Part shown: piece after piece, positions 52,126 through 61,103 of the stretch | Numbering within the stretch: position 1 is the first letter of the stretch | Layout: every line of letters starts with the position of its first letter | From: an uncultured Aquimarina sp. | GTDB lineage: Bacteria > Bacteroidota > Bacteroidia > Flavobacteriales > Flavobacteriaceae | Assembly (NCBI RefSeq): GCF_947492405.1 | Contig: NZ_CANLMP010000008.1 | Coordinates: forward strand, 124,001-188,000 | Direction: 5' to 3' | Length of the DNA stretch: 64,000 nt | Notes under the pieces: generated by a model | The model's input: only the letters and a program-made list of their open reading frames with translations | What the model was told of the DNA's origin: nothing | The model's database searches: none | Position numbers and translations under genes: made by a program

Positions 52126-53112
52126 ATGACAAAAAAAGTTAAAAATATCGCGGTACTTACCTCAGGAGGAGATGCTCCTGGAATGAACGCTGCTATCAGA
52201 GCAGTAGTTCGTGCATGTAGTTATTTTGAAATAGATTGTTTTGGTGTGTATAAAGGTTACGAGGGTCTTATACATAATGAAATGGAAAAGCTTAATGCAC
52301 GTTCGGTAAGAAATATCATAAATAAAGGAGGAACTTTTCTTAAGTCCGCTCGTTCTAAAGATTTTCGCACGGAGGAAGGAAGGAAGAAAGCTTATGATAA
52401 TTTAGTAAAGAATAATATAGATGCGCTTATTGTAATTGGAGGAGATGGTAGTTTTACTGGAGCATTAAAACTTTCCGAAGAATTTAACTTTCCAGTAGTA
52501 GGAATTCCAGGTACTATTGATAATGATATTAACGGTACCGATTATACAATAGGTTATGATACTGCATTGAACACGGTAGTAGAAGCTATAGATAAGATAA
52601 GAGATACTGCAAGTTCTCACAATCGCTTATTTCTTATAGAAGTAATGGGAAGAGACGCAGGAGATATTGCTTTAAATGCAGGAATTGGGGCAGGAGCAGA
52701 AGAAATCTTGATACCTGAAGAAGATATGGGGGTTGATAGACTTATAGAATCCCTTAAAAAGAGTAAGAAGACAGGAAAAACTTCTAGTATTATTGTCGTT
52801 GCAGAAGGAGATAAATCCGGTAAGAATATTTTCGAATTAGGAGAATATGTAGAAGAGAACTTAGAAGATTATGAAGTTAGAGTGTCCGTATTAGGTCATA
52901 TACAAAGAGGAGGAGCTCCAAGCTGTTATGATAGAGTATTGGCTAGTAAATTAGGTGTTGGAGCTGTAGAAACTTTACTCGAAGGAAAAAGTGAAGTAAT
53001 GATCGGAATTGTTCATAAAACTGTGACCATAGTACCCCTTACTACTGCCTTAGAGAAAAGAACCCACAAACACGATCGATTAATTAAAGTTGCTGATATT
53101 ACTTCAGTGTAA
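52126..53112 (+). CDS. pfkA: ATP-dependent 6-phosphofructokinase
   Basis: A 328-residue glycolytic enzyme phosphorylating fructose-6-phosphate. The ATG at 52126 (MTKKVKNIAVLTSGGD) is preferred to an upstream TTG at 52096 because it begins at the usual family position. Motifs: TSGGDAPGMNAAIRAVVR (ATP binding), IGGDGSFTGA, GIPGTIDNDINGTDYTIGYD (active site) and the LGHIQRGGAPSCYDR effector/substrate loop. GTIDND with GGDGS indicates the ATP-dependent form. gapA follows 44 bases later, and the two are probably co-transcribed. Confidence 0.97.
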   Translation: MTKKVKNIAVLTSGGDAPGMNAAIRAVVRACSYFEIDCFGVYKGYEGLIHNEMEKLNARSVRNIINKGGTFLKSARSKDFRTEEGRKKAYDNLVKNNIDALIVIGGDGSFTGALKLSEEFNFPVVGIPGTIDNDINGTDYTIGYDTALNTVVEAIDKIRDTASSHNRLFLIEVMGRDAGDIALNAGIGAGAEEILIPEEDMGVDRLIESLKKSKKTGKTSSIIVVAEGDKSGKNIFELGEYVEENLEDYEVRVSVLGHIQRGGAPSCYDRVLASKLGVGAVETLLEGKSEVMIGIVHKTVTIVPLTTALEKRTHKHDRLIKVADITSV

Positions 53113-53156
53113 ATATAACCACGTTTTTTAAATCAAAAACAACTAAATTATTAAAT

Positions 53157-54158
53157 ATGAGTACGTTAAAAATTGGAATTAACGGTTTCGGTAGAATTGG
53201 AAGAATTGCTTTTAGAATTGCTTCTAAACGCGAGAATGTAGAAATAGTAGCTATTAACGATTTGTTAGATGTAAATCATTTAGCTTATTTATTGGAGTAT
53301 GATTCCGTACACGGAAAATATGATGGTACTATAGCTGTAGAAAATGGAAGTCTTGTCGTAGATGGCAAAGCAATCCGTGTTACTGCAGAAAGAAACCCTG
53401 AAGAATTAAAATGGGATGCAGTAGGAGTTGATGTGGTAATGGATTGTACAGGTATTTTTACAACATTAGACAAAGCAGGTGCTCACCTTAAAGCAGGTGC
53501 TAAAAAAGTTGTTATCTCTGCACCATCGGCGGATGCACCTATGTTTGTTATGGGGGTAAATCATATGGATGCTAAAGCAACTGATACTGTTGTTTCTAAT
53601 GCATCTTGTACAACTAACTGTTTGGCTCCATTGGCTAAAGTGATTAATGATAATTTCGGAATCGAAGAAGGGTTAATGACTACAGTTCACGCAGCTACAG
53701 CTACACAAGCAGTAGTAGATGCTCCATCAAAAAAGGATTTTAGAGGAGGACGTTCTGCATTAAATAATATTATACCTTCATCAACTGGTGCTGCTAAGGC
53801 TGTAGGTAAGGTGATACCAGAATTGAATGGTAAGCTTACAGGTATGGCATTTAGAGTTCCTACAGCAGATGTTTCTGTGGTAGATCTTACCGTAAAAACT
53901 AAGAAATCTGTATCTTATGATGAACTAAAAGCGGTAGTTAAAAAAGCTTCAGAAAATGAACTAAAAGGAGTTTTAGCATACACAGAAGAAGCTGTAGTAT
54001 CTCAGGATTTTGTAGGAGAAGATCATACTTCTACTTTTGATGCAGGTGCAGGAATCGCATTAAATGATAACTTCTTTAAGTTAGTATCTTGGTATGATAA
54101 TGAATATGGATATTCTTCTAAGTTGGTAGACCTATCATCTTATGTAGGTAATCTATAA
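53157..54158 (+). CDS. gapA: Glyceraldehyde-3-phosphate dehydrogenase
   Basis: A 333-residue type I GAPDH. The NAD-binding start is KIGINGFGRIGRIAFRIA, the catalytic Cys lies in SNASCTTNCLAPLAKV, with the active-site His in the MTTVHAATATQ segment, and the C-terminal SWYDNEYGYSSK is complete. It is directly downstream of pfkA, so two glycolytic steps are linked here, and a terminator follows. Confidence 0.98.
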   Translation: MSTLKIGINGFGRIGRIAFRIASKRENVEIVAINDLLDVNHLAYLLEYDSVHGKYDGTIAVENGSLVVDGKAIRVTAERNPEELKWDAVGVDVVMDCTGIFTTLDKAGAHLKAGAKKVVISAPSADAPMFVMGVNHMDAKATDTVVSNASCTTNCLAPLAKVINDNFGIEEGLMTTVHAATATQAVVDAPSKKDFRGGRSALNNIIPSSTGAAKAVGKVIPELNGKLTGMAFRVPTADVSVVDLTVKTKKSVSYDELKAVVKKASENELKGVLAYTEEAVVSQDFVGEDHTSTFDAGAGIALNDNFFKLVSWYDNEYGYSSKLVDLSSYVGNL

Positions 54159-54180
54159 TAAGGAGTAATAAAATTATATT

Positions 54181-54213
54181 GCCCCGGTTATGATAAAAAA
54201 ATCGGGGCTTTTT
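54181..54213 (+). terminator. Terminator after gapA
   Basis: Stem gccccg (54181-54186) / cggggc (54203-54208), with an A-rich loop and a run of five T residues after it. Confidence 0.75.
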
Positions 54214-54246
54214 CTTAGCTAACACACACAACTAATATACTTTCAA

Positions 54247-55116
54247 ATGATTTTAATAGCTGACGGTGGTTCTACTAAATGCGATTGGATTCTTCTAAAT
54301 GAATCTGGTGAAATTGTATTTAAAACCCGTACAGAAGGATTGAATCCTGCTGTATTTGAGAAGTCTTTACTAGAAAAAAGAGTTCGTGCTAATGCAGAGC
54401 TAACGGCTCATAGCACAACGATTGAAGCAGTTCACTTTTATGGAGCCGGATGTGGTACCGAAAAGCCAGCGGCTATGTTAAAGAAAATATTTGAAGACTT
54501 TTTTATCAATGCAGACGTAATTGTTAGAGAAGATATGGTAGCTGCGGTATATGCAGCTACTACAGAACCCGGAATTGTTTGTATTTTAGGTACTGGATCC
54601 AATAGCTGTTACTACGATGGAGATGATATTCATATGGCTGTAGATTCTTTGGGGTATATCCTTATGGATGAGGCAAGTGGTAACTATTTTGGAAAACGAT
54701 TGATAAGAGATTATTATTATAAAAGAATGCCTCCAGAAGTTACTGGGGAATTCGAGAAGCGTTTTGATCTTTCTTCAGATTCTATAAAGGAGAATTTGTA
54801 TAAAAAAGAAAACCCAAATACCTATTTGGCATCTTTTGCTGAGTTTATTTTTACAAGTGAGCGTAATGGATACTTTTATAAAATTATTACAGAAGGTATT
54901 CAGGAATTTGTAGAAACAAGAGTGTTGTGTTTTCCTGAAGCTCAAAATGTTCCAGTTCACTTTATTGGGTCTATAGCACATTTCAGTGAAGATATCATTA
55001 GAGCAGCAGTATGGCCATACCATTTGACTGTTGGAAATATCGTAAGAAGACCAATTGATGGTATTATAGATTACTACAGAAATGATGTCTTGAAAAAGAG
55101 ACCAAATAACGTTTAG
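54247..55116 (+). CDS. BadF/BadG-type ATPase, N-acetylglucosamine kinase-like
   Basis: A 289-residue sugar-kinase-like protein of the ASKHA fold. The phosphate-1 loop is LIADGGSTKCDWILLNESG, the adenosine-side motif is GIVCILGTGSNSCYYDG, and the FIGSIAHFSEDI segment is the second phosphate or adenosine motif. The usual GlcNAc kinase signature of Bacteroidota (ADGGSTKxDW) is present. It probably phosphorylates N-acetylglucosamine or a related amino sugar in the cytosol. It has its own start region after the gapA terminator. Confidence 0.85.
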   Translation: MILIADGGSTKCDWILLNESGEIVFKTRTEGLNPAVFEKSLLEKRVRANAELTAHSTTIEAVHFYGAGCGTEKPAAMLKKIFEDFFINADVIVREDMVAAVYAATTEPGIVCILGTGSNSCYYDGDDIHMAVDSLGYILMDEASGNYFGKRLIRDYYYKRMPPEVTGEFEKRFDLSSDSIKENLYKKENPNTYLASFAEFIFTSERNGYFYKIITEGIQEFVETRVLCFPEAQNVPVHFIGSIAHFSEDIIRAAVWPYHLTVGNIVRRPIDGIIDYYRNDVLKKRPNNV

Positions 55117-55137
55117 ATTTTAGAAAAAAAGGAGTGA

Positions 55138-55512
55138 TTAATGATAATGTTCTAATATTATCAAGTTTTCTCCTTTTTTCATTTTCCATAAACTAGCTAC
55201 GAAAAAGTATCCTCCTTTGAAATCTTCATAGTCACAACCTACGAAATAATCATCATCATCTTTGATAATCTTTTCGCAGATATGATTTTTCATGCTATTG
55301 TTCCAAAAATTTTCATTTTCTTCTTTTGCAATCCAATCGATAACATCTCTTTCAGAAATGATTCCTAGTTGAGTATCCTTGTTTATGATAAGCTCATTAA
55401 CTTCTATCTCTTTGAGATATTTAATAAACTCTTTACTAATGATTTCTTCTTTCCAGATTTTTTTGGAATCCCAGTTCATTAGGTATTTTGTATTTTCCTG
55501 ATGTGTTTTCAC
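55138..55512 (-). CDS. Hypothetical small cytosolic protein
   Basis: A 124-residue acidic protein that I do not recognise. It has no signal peptide or membrane segment. TQLGIISERDVIDWIAKEE slightly resembles a CBS-domain segment but is too short to claim. Met12 (MNWDSKK) is an alternative start. Its stop falls inside an inverted repeat (aaaaaaaggag ... ctccttttttc, about 55124-55180) that probably terminates this gene and the convergent kinase gene. Function unknown. Confidence 0.55.
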   Translation of the reverse strand: MKTHQENTKYLMNWDSKKIWKEEIISKEFIKYLKEIEVNELIINKDTQLGIISERDVIDWIAKEENENFWNNSMKNHICEKIIKDDDDYFVGCDYEDFKGGYFFVASLWKMKKGENLIILEHYH

Positions 55513-55560
55513 GTTACTTTTTTGGGGAATATAATCCGCAAAAATATATAATTTTACGTA

Positions 55561-57390
55561 TTATATAGTGTAATTTAAGGTAATTCTTGTGCCTTTGCCT
55601 GGTGTAGAACTTATAAAGATTCGACCATTTATATAATTCATTCGTTCTTTCATAAAGAAAAGACCCATTCCTCCTTCTGCATTATTTTTTGGCTTAGTAG
55701 GGATATTGTCAAGATCGAATCCTTGACCATTATCGTCTATAATGATACTCAATATTGATTCTGAGCTGTTTATGGAGATTAGGATATAATCTGATTTAGC
55801 ATATTTAATAGCATTGTTTACAGCTTCTTGCGTTACGCGATATAAATTTGTTTCTACTAAAGAGTCAAAACGAGGTTCAGTATCAGATTTGTTTTCAAAA
55901 ACAATATTTTTACCTGTTAATTTAGACAGTTCTTTTGTCATTTTCTGAAGAGCAATGCTTATCCCATAATCTTTTAATTCTGGAGGGGTGAGATTAAATG
56001 TGGCTGTTCTGATACCTAATATGAGATCTTTTGATAGCTTTTTGAGCCCTTCAATTTTTTGATTTGTCTTTTCAATATTATCCGTATTAATAGATTCAAT
56101 ATTGAACTTTAATGCTGTAAGCATTTGTCCAATACTATCGTGGATCTCTTTTGCAATTCGTTTTCGTTCCTCTTCCTGAGCTTCAACAATCATACTTGCG
56201 TTGGACTTCTGTAATTCTTCTTTTTGTTGATACTCTAAGTCATTTAATCGTTCTATTTCCTGCTGAGCCTCTTTTCTTTTAGAGATGTCAGAGCAAAGCA
56301 CCAATCTTTCTGAGTTACCAGATTCTTTAAACACATTCAGGATCGAAATGTCTAACCACATCTTTTCACCGTCGTTAGATGTAAATTCAAATTCTTCATT
56401 AAAAACTCCGCCTTTATTTTGAGAAATAAGTTGAAGTAACCTGTTTGTTTGCAGTTCACTTAAATTCATAAGCTCCGCCAGATTTTTTGAATGGTATCCT
56501 GGATCTAGATGTAACACTTTACCGAAGCGTTCTCCCAGACTTTTTACCATACCAAACTCATTTACTCGAGCATATAATAAGGTTTGATCTAAAGCCTTGG
56601 TAAGTGATAATAATTCTTGTACATTTTCATTCTGAATTTTCCTTAATTTTTCTGCATTTGAAGCCATATTTGTAGCTTCTTTTTGCGAATAAAGAAGATC
56701 GGATATGTTTTTTTTGATACTTAAAGCTACAGGTCGGAATAATAGGAAAAATTCAAAAACCAGAATTAAAATAATTAAACAAAACAAGATGTATTCGATC
56801 TTTTTAAGTCTGGATATTTTTTCCTGAGCATCTTTTTCGTATCTAAACACAATGGCATCCATTTGCCTAAGAAAAAAGGGTTCATTAAAAATGACACTTT
56901 CGAGATGAGGTTTTAGAATTTCAGGATTGACAGAATCTTTTTTTGCTATTGCCAGTATTTGTAGGCTATTTTCATAAATGGTTTCGAAGTAGGGTTGTAA
57001 AACCAAAAACATTCGTTTTATCTCGGTGCTATCATTTTTTCCTTTGGGTATCGAGTCATTGTATCTTTTGAGTCTTTCGTGAGATGTTTTCCAAAGATCT
57101 ATGGTTGTCTCTAATTCTGATAGATATCGTTTTCTTGATTTGTCATTTTTAATATAAGAAAGTAATAAAATCTCTTTAGATAGTTTTTGACTGAGCATTC
57201 GTTGTCTACCGGAAATATTGATAATCTTAGAATCATCAATTTGAGAGCTTAGATACTGCTGAATAAAAAATTGCGCTCCAATAGTAAATAGAGCGATAGC
57301 TCCTAAAGCAATAATGTAAATTTTACTTAGGCGATTAAAAGTTTGATGATCTAATGATGTTAATTTGTTCAATACAAATGAATTATGCAA
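55561..57390 (-). CDS. NarX-like sensor histidine kinase with PAS domain
   Basis: A 609-residue membrane kinase. TM1 is at about 27-47. The periplasmic helical domain starts with NISGRQRMLSQKLSKEI, the NarX P-box/PilJ-type motif known to bind nitrate or nitrite in NarX. TM2 is at about 196-216. A PAS domain (about 260-370, with the FNEEFEFTSNDGEKMW exit strand) is followed by a coiled coil. The HisKA_3 H-box is EEERKRIAKEIHDSIGQML, and the ATPase domain has VTQEAVNNAIKYAK, DDNGQGFD and GGMGLFFMKERM. It starts 8 bases inside the DUF4202 gene end. The NarL-type regulator at 62697 is the likely partner. Confidence 0.9.
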   Translation of the reverse strand: MHNSFVLNKLTSLDHQTFNRLSKIYIIALGAIALFTIGAQFFIQQYLSSQIDDSKIINISGRQRMLSQKLSKEILLLSYIKNDKSRKRYLSELETTIDLWKTSHERLKRYNDSIPKGKNDSTEIKRMFLVLQPYFETIYENSLQILAIAKKDSVNPEILKPHLESVIFNEPFFLRQMDAIVFRYEKDAQEKISRLKKIEYILFCLIILILVFEFFLLFRPVALSIKKNISDLLYSQKEATNMASNAEKLRKIQNENVQELLSLTKALDQTLLYARVNEFGMVKSLGERFGKVLHLDPGYHSKNLAELMNLSELQTNRLLQLISQNKGGVFNEEFEFTSNDGEKMWLDISILNVFKESGNSERLVLCSDISKRKEAQQEIERLNDLEYQQKEELQKSNASMIVEAQEEERKRIAKEIHDSIGQMLTALKFNIESINTDNIEKTNQKIEGLKKLSKDLILGIRTATFNLTPPELKDYGISIALQKMTKELSKLTGKNIVFENKSDTEPRFDSLVETNLYRVTQEAVNNAIKYAKSDYILISINSSESILSIIIDDNGQGFDLDNIPTKPKNNAEGGMGLFFMKERMNYINGRIFISSTPGKGTRITLNYTI

Positions 57391-57967
57391 TAGCTTGCTT
57401 AATCATATCTAACCCTTTTTCTGTATATGATAGTTTTAATGCTGCTTGATGACCTTTTTCAGACATTTTTCTCCAGGTTTTTTGTAAAATATCAATAACC
57501 TTTTCTGAACTGTGTTTTTCGTAGAATTCTGAGTAGTAAAATTCTAGAAAAACAAGGCAGATAACATCTTCTAATATTTGAGTATCCTCGTCTTTTTTTA
57601 ACTTTTTCTTTTGTATGAGAAAAGATACTCTATCTATAGTTTCTTTATCGTACCCTACTTCCTGAAGTATTCCTGAAGCCTTTTCTGCATGAAACTTTTT
57701 TAACTCTTCTCTCCATTTTAAATAACCCACTCGATCCATCGGATAATTGTTACGAGGAATTTCCCATCTGCATAAATGCTGGGCTCTTGCAGCTAGCTGC
57801 AACGCTTCTGATGCTTCAGAAGTATAATTATTAAGAGATTGACTCATTCGTTGACCGTAGATCAATTCTTTAGGAATAGATTCTCCTTTAACGATTTCTT
57901 TATTTGGGTCTTTTGCATTTGCTTTGTCAAAAAAAGAAAATGCAGCGGCTAATTTTGTGGTTGGCAT
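57383..57967 (-). CDS. DUF4202 family protein associated with nitrite reductase
   Basis: A 194-residue helical cytosolic protein recognised as DUF4202 from LAAAFSFFDKANAKDPN at the start, AARAQHLCRWEIPRNNYP in the middle and EDVICLVFLEFYYSEF near the end. Several His/Asp-containing helices resemble an HD-like arrangement, but no full metal site is clear. Its biochemical role is unknown to me. It lies 55 bases after nirD and overlaps the NarX-like kinase gene by 8 bases, which ties it to nitrite assimilation or its control. Confidence 0.82.
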   Translation of the reverse strand: MPTTKLAAAFSFFDKANAKDPNKEIVKGESIPKELIYGQRMSQSLNNYTSEASEALQLAARAQHLCRWEIPRNNYPMDRVGYLKWREELKKFHAEKASGILQEVGYDKETIDRVSFLIQKKKLKKDEDTQILEDVICLVFLEFYYSEFYEKHSSEKVIDILQKTWRKMSEKGHQAALKLSYTEKGLDMIKQAIA

Positions 57968-58022
57968 AAAAGGAATGATGTTATAATACGTGCTAATTTA
58001 AGGTTTTTAGCAATAAAACGTA

Positions 58023-58400
58023 TTATTCTTCGAAACCAATAAATACAATACCATCTTCTATTTTTACAGGATATGTCGCGATAGCAGTAAGATCCCCATT
58101 CAGATTTTCACCAGTTTCTAATGAAAAAGTCTTTTTATGAAGAGGGCAAGCAACTTTAGGTATTCCGTTATGATCGCCGATCATTCCTCTACTAAGTACC
58201 ATTTCATTTTTTTCAGGTGATAAATTTTGGGTAGCATACCATTTGTTTAATCTGTTAAAATTAAATACGGCAATTTGTAGATCTTTATATTTAACACAAG
58301 CTCCTCCATCTTTAGGAAAAACATCAACTGATGCAGCTTTAAACCAAACTTTTACATCTTCTAATTTGGTGGTTTTATATTTTGTTAGAATTTCTTCCAT
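58023..58400 (-). CDS. nirD: Nitrite reductase (NADH) small subunit
   Basis: The start at 58400 (MEEILTKYKTTK) gives 125 residues, the usual length. The longer frame from 58436 would overlap nirB and add an unlikely tail. It is a Rieske-like fold without a complete cluster site: VACPLHKKTFSLETGE is present, but the first Cys-x-His pair is missing, as known for NirD. It supports the NirB reduction of nitrite to ammonium in the cytosol. It is 26 bases after nirB. Confidence 0.93.
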   Translation of the reverse strand: MEEILTKYKTTKLEDVKVWFKAASVDVFPKDGGACVKYKDLQIAVFNFNRLNKWYATQNLSPEKNEMVLSRGMIGDHNGIPKVACPLHKKTFSLETGENLNGDLTAIATYPVKIEDGIVFIGFEE

Positions 58401-58426
58401 GTTATTTTGAATTATAAGCTGTTTTA

Positions 58427-60946
58427 TTATTTCCAAGGTTCTGGCATTTTTTGTTCTCTCATAGGTACAAAAACAATGTTGTCATCCTCTTCGTCACTAT
58501 TAACAAAATGGTTAAATCTTTTCATTATTTCAGGATCGTTGATAGCCTGAGTCCACTCACATTCAAACTTGTTTACTAAAGTTTTCATTTCATTTTCTAA
58601 ATCCTTAGCAATGCCTAGCTTATCATCAATAATTACTTCTTTTAGATAATCTAACCCGCCTTCCAGGCGTTCTTGCCAAGCTGCAGTTCTTTGTAATGGT
58701 TTTGCTGTACGCATGTAAAACATTAAGTAACGATCTAAATATTTAATTACAGTTTCGTTATCAATTTGTTCTGCAAATAATTCTGCGTGTCTTGGTGTTG
58801 CTCCACCGTTTCCGCCAACATATAAGTTCCATCCACCTTCTACAGCAATTAAACCAAAATCTTTTCCGCGAGCTTCTGCACATTCACGAATGCATCCAGA
58901 AACTCCACCTTTAATTTTATGAGGAGCACGAATTCCTCTGTATCTATTTTCAAGTTCAATACCAAAACTTACACTTTCATCCATTCCATAACGACACCAA
59001 GTTGATCCTACACAAGTTTTTACAGTACGTAAAGATTTACCATATGCATGACCGCTTTCAAAACCATTGTCAATTAGATCTTTCCATATTAACGGTAATT
59101 GATTTAATGTTGCGCCAAATAAATCGATACGTACACCGCCCGTTACTTTGGTGTATAAATCATACTTTTTAGCAATTTCTCCAAGAGCGATTAATTTATC
59201 AGGTGTAATTTCTCCTCCAGGAACTCTAGGTACTACAGAATATGTTCCGTTACGCTGTATGTTTGCTAAGAAGCGATCATTAGAATCCTGGATAGCATAT
59301 TCTTTATTGGCGGTATCAGCATTAATAGTAGCCATTAAGGAAGCAACCAGTGGTTTACATAATTCGCATCCATGACCTCCATTTCCGTGGTTGTCTAAAA
59401 CTTCATCAAATGTAGTATACCCTTTTACTTGAATGATTTTGTATAAATCTTGTCTACTTAACTCAAAATGCTCACAAACCCCATCTTTAATTTCAATACC
59501 TAAGGATTTTAGTGTAGCATTTGTTAAATCAGTAACCATAGGTTTACAACCACCACAACCGGTTCCAGCTTTAGTGCAACCAATTACTCCGGAAACATCT
59601 GTGGCTTCTCCTTTTTCAATTGCTCCGCAAATTTGTCCTTTAGTAACGCTTTCACATGAACAGATTTGAGCATCATCAGGTAGATCCATAACATCTCCAA
59701 GAAGTCCACCACCATCACCACCGCGACTACCTAATATAAGATCTTCTGGTTCCTCCGGAAGTTTCATTCCGTTAATGTATATTTGGAATAAAGAATTATA
59801 ATCTGATGAATCACCAATTAAAATCCCTCCTAATAGTTTTTTGCCGTCTTTAGAAACATTTATTTTTTTATAAATGCCTTTACGTTTATTTTCATATGTA
59901 ATCTCATCTATTGTTTCTTTAGCTTCATTAAGTGCATCACCAAAACTTGCTACTTCTGTGCCAATTAGTTTTAACTGAGTTGACATGTCAATAGATTCTG
60001 GCATTTCTGCATTACCACCAGTAATTTGTTGTACAGCAACTTCTGCCATATCATAGCCAGGGGCAACTAAACCATAAATCATACTATTTAGTAAAGCACA
60101 CTCTCCAATAGCATAAATGTTTTCATCAGAGGTCTGCATTTTCTGGTTTACAAGAATACCTCCACGAGTTCCGACTTCTAATCCACATTCTTTTGCCACT
60201 TCATCGCGGGGACGTATGCCTGCAGATACAACTAGCATATCTACTTTTAATTCGGTATCATCAATATATTGTAAACCTTCAATAGACTTTTCTCCTTGTA
60301 AAAACTGTGTTTGTTTTGAAAGATGAACTTTTAAACCTAAATCTTCTATTTTGGCTTGTAGCATATCACTTGCACCCTTATCTAGTTGCCTAGGCATAAG
60401 TCTTGGAGCAAATTCTACAACATGAGCGTTTAATCCTAAGTTTTTAACTGCGTTTGCAGCTTCCAGGCCTAACAATCCGCCTCCAAGTACTGCTGCTTCA
60501 GTTTTTCCTTGTGCTTTTAATTTCTTAGCGTAAGCTTCTGTCGCTTCAAGATCTTCAATAGTTCTATAAACAAAAACCCCTTCTTTATCAACTCCTTGAA
60601 TAGGAGGAACGAATGCAGAAGATCCTGTTGCTAATACTAAATAATCGTAAGTATACGTATCTCCACGATGATTAGCGACAGTTTTATTTGCTCTATTAAT
60701 CTCTGTGATCATTTCTGAAGTGTGAAGATCGATATTATTGTCTTCATACCAGTTTGCAGATGACATACTTAAATCTTCGGCAGTTTTACCGTCATAGAAT
60801 TCACTTAGATGTACTCTGTCATATGCGCGTCTGGGTTCTTCTCCAAAAACTATAAGTTTATAATCAGGAAATTTTTCTGAAGCTACAAACTTCTCACAGA
60901 ACTTATAACCTACCATTCCATTACCTATTACTACTACCTTCTTCAT
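58427..60946 (-). CDS. nirB: Nitrite reductase (NADH) large subunit
   Basis: An 839-residue cytosolic siroheme enzyme. The N-terminal FAD/NAD(P)H domain has VVIGNGMVGYKFCEKF and AAVLGGGLLGLEAANAV. The BFD-like [2Fe-2S] domain has CSCESVTKGQICGAIEKG with GCTKAGTGCGGC. The ferredoxin-like and siroheme/[4Fe-4S] domains follow, with cluster ligands in CVGSTWCRYG and SGCIRECAEARGKDFG. All expected clusters are present and length is normal. It is the first gene of a nirB-nirD-DUF4202-kinase operon on the minus strand, separated from the porin gene upstream by a terminator. Confidence 0.97.
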   Translation of the reverse strand: MKKVVVIGNGMVGYKFCEKFVASEKFPDYKLIVFGEEPRRAYDRVHLSEFYDGKTAEDLSMSSANWYEDNNIDLHTSEMITEINRANKTVANHRGDTYTYDYLVLATGSSAFVPPIQGVDKEGVFVYRTIEDLEATEAYAKKLKAQGKTEAAVLGGGLLGLEAANAVKNLGLNAHVVEFAPRLMPRQLDKGASDMLQAKIEDLGLKVHLSKQTQFLQGEKSIEGLQYIDDTELKVDMLVVSAGIRPRDEVAKECGLEVGTRGGILVNQKMQTSDENIYAIGECALLNSMIYGLVAPGYDMAEVAVQQITGGNAEMPESIDMSTQLKLIGTEVASFGDALNEAKETIDEITYENKRKGIYKKINVSKDGKKLLGGILIGDSSDYNSLFQIYINGMKLPEEPEDLILGSRGGDGGGLLGDVMDLPDDAQICSCESVTKGQICGAIEKGEATDVSGVIGCTKAGTGCGGCKPMVTDLTNATLKSLGIEIKDGVCEHFELSRQDLYKIIQVKGYTTFDEVLDNHGNGGHGCELCKPLVASLMATINADTANKEYAIQDSNDRFLANIQRNGTYSVVPRVPGGEITPDKLIALGEIAKKYDLYTKVTGGVRIDLFGATLNQLPLIWKDLIDNGFESGHAYGKSLRTVKTCVGSTWCRYGMDESVSFGIELENRYRGIRAPHKIKGGVSGCIRECAEARGKDFGLIAVEGGWNLYVGGNGGATPRHAELFAEQIDNETVIKYLDRYLMFYMRTAKPLQRTAAWQERLEGGLDYLKEVIIDDKLGIAKDLENEMKTLVNKFECEWTQAINDPEIMKRFNHFVNSDEEDDNIVFVPMREQKMPEPWK

Positions 60947-61055
60947 TAGTTACGTATTTATTAGTTCAAAATTAAGTATTAATACGTATTTAGCTAGTAA
61001 GAATTACGTAATTATGACTACTGGAAATTGAGAATTTTAAAATAATTCATAAAAA

Positions 61056-61081
61056 AACCTGCGAAATCAGTTTCGCAGGTT
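61056..61081 (-). terminator. Terminator between the porin gene and nirB
   Basis: Perfect stem aacctgcgaaa (61056-61066) / tttcgcaggtt (61071-61081) with loop tcag. On the minus strand it is followed by seven T residues (the a run at 61051-61057), 23 bases after the porin stop. Confidence 0.85.
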
Positions 61082-61103
61082 CTAGAAATATCTTTTTAAA
61101 GAC

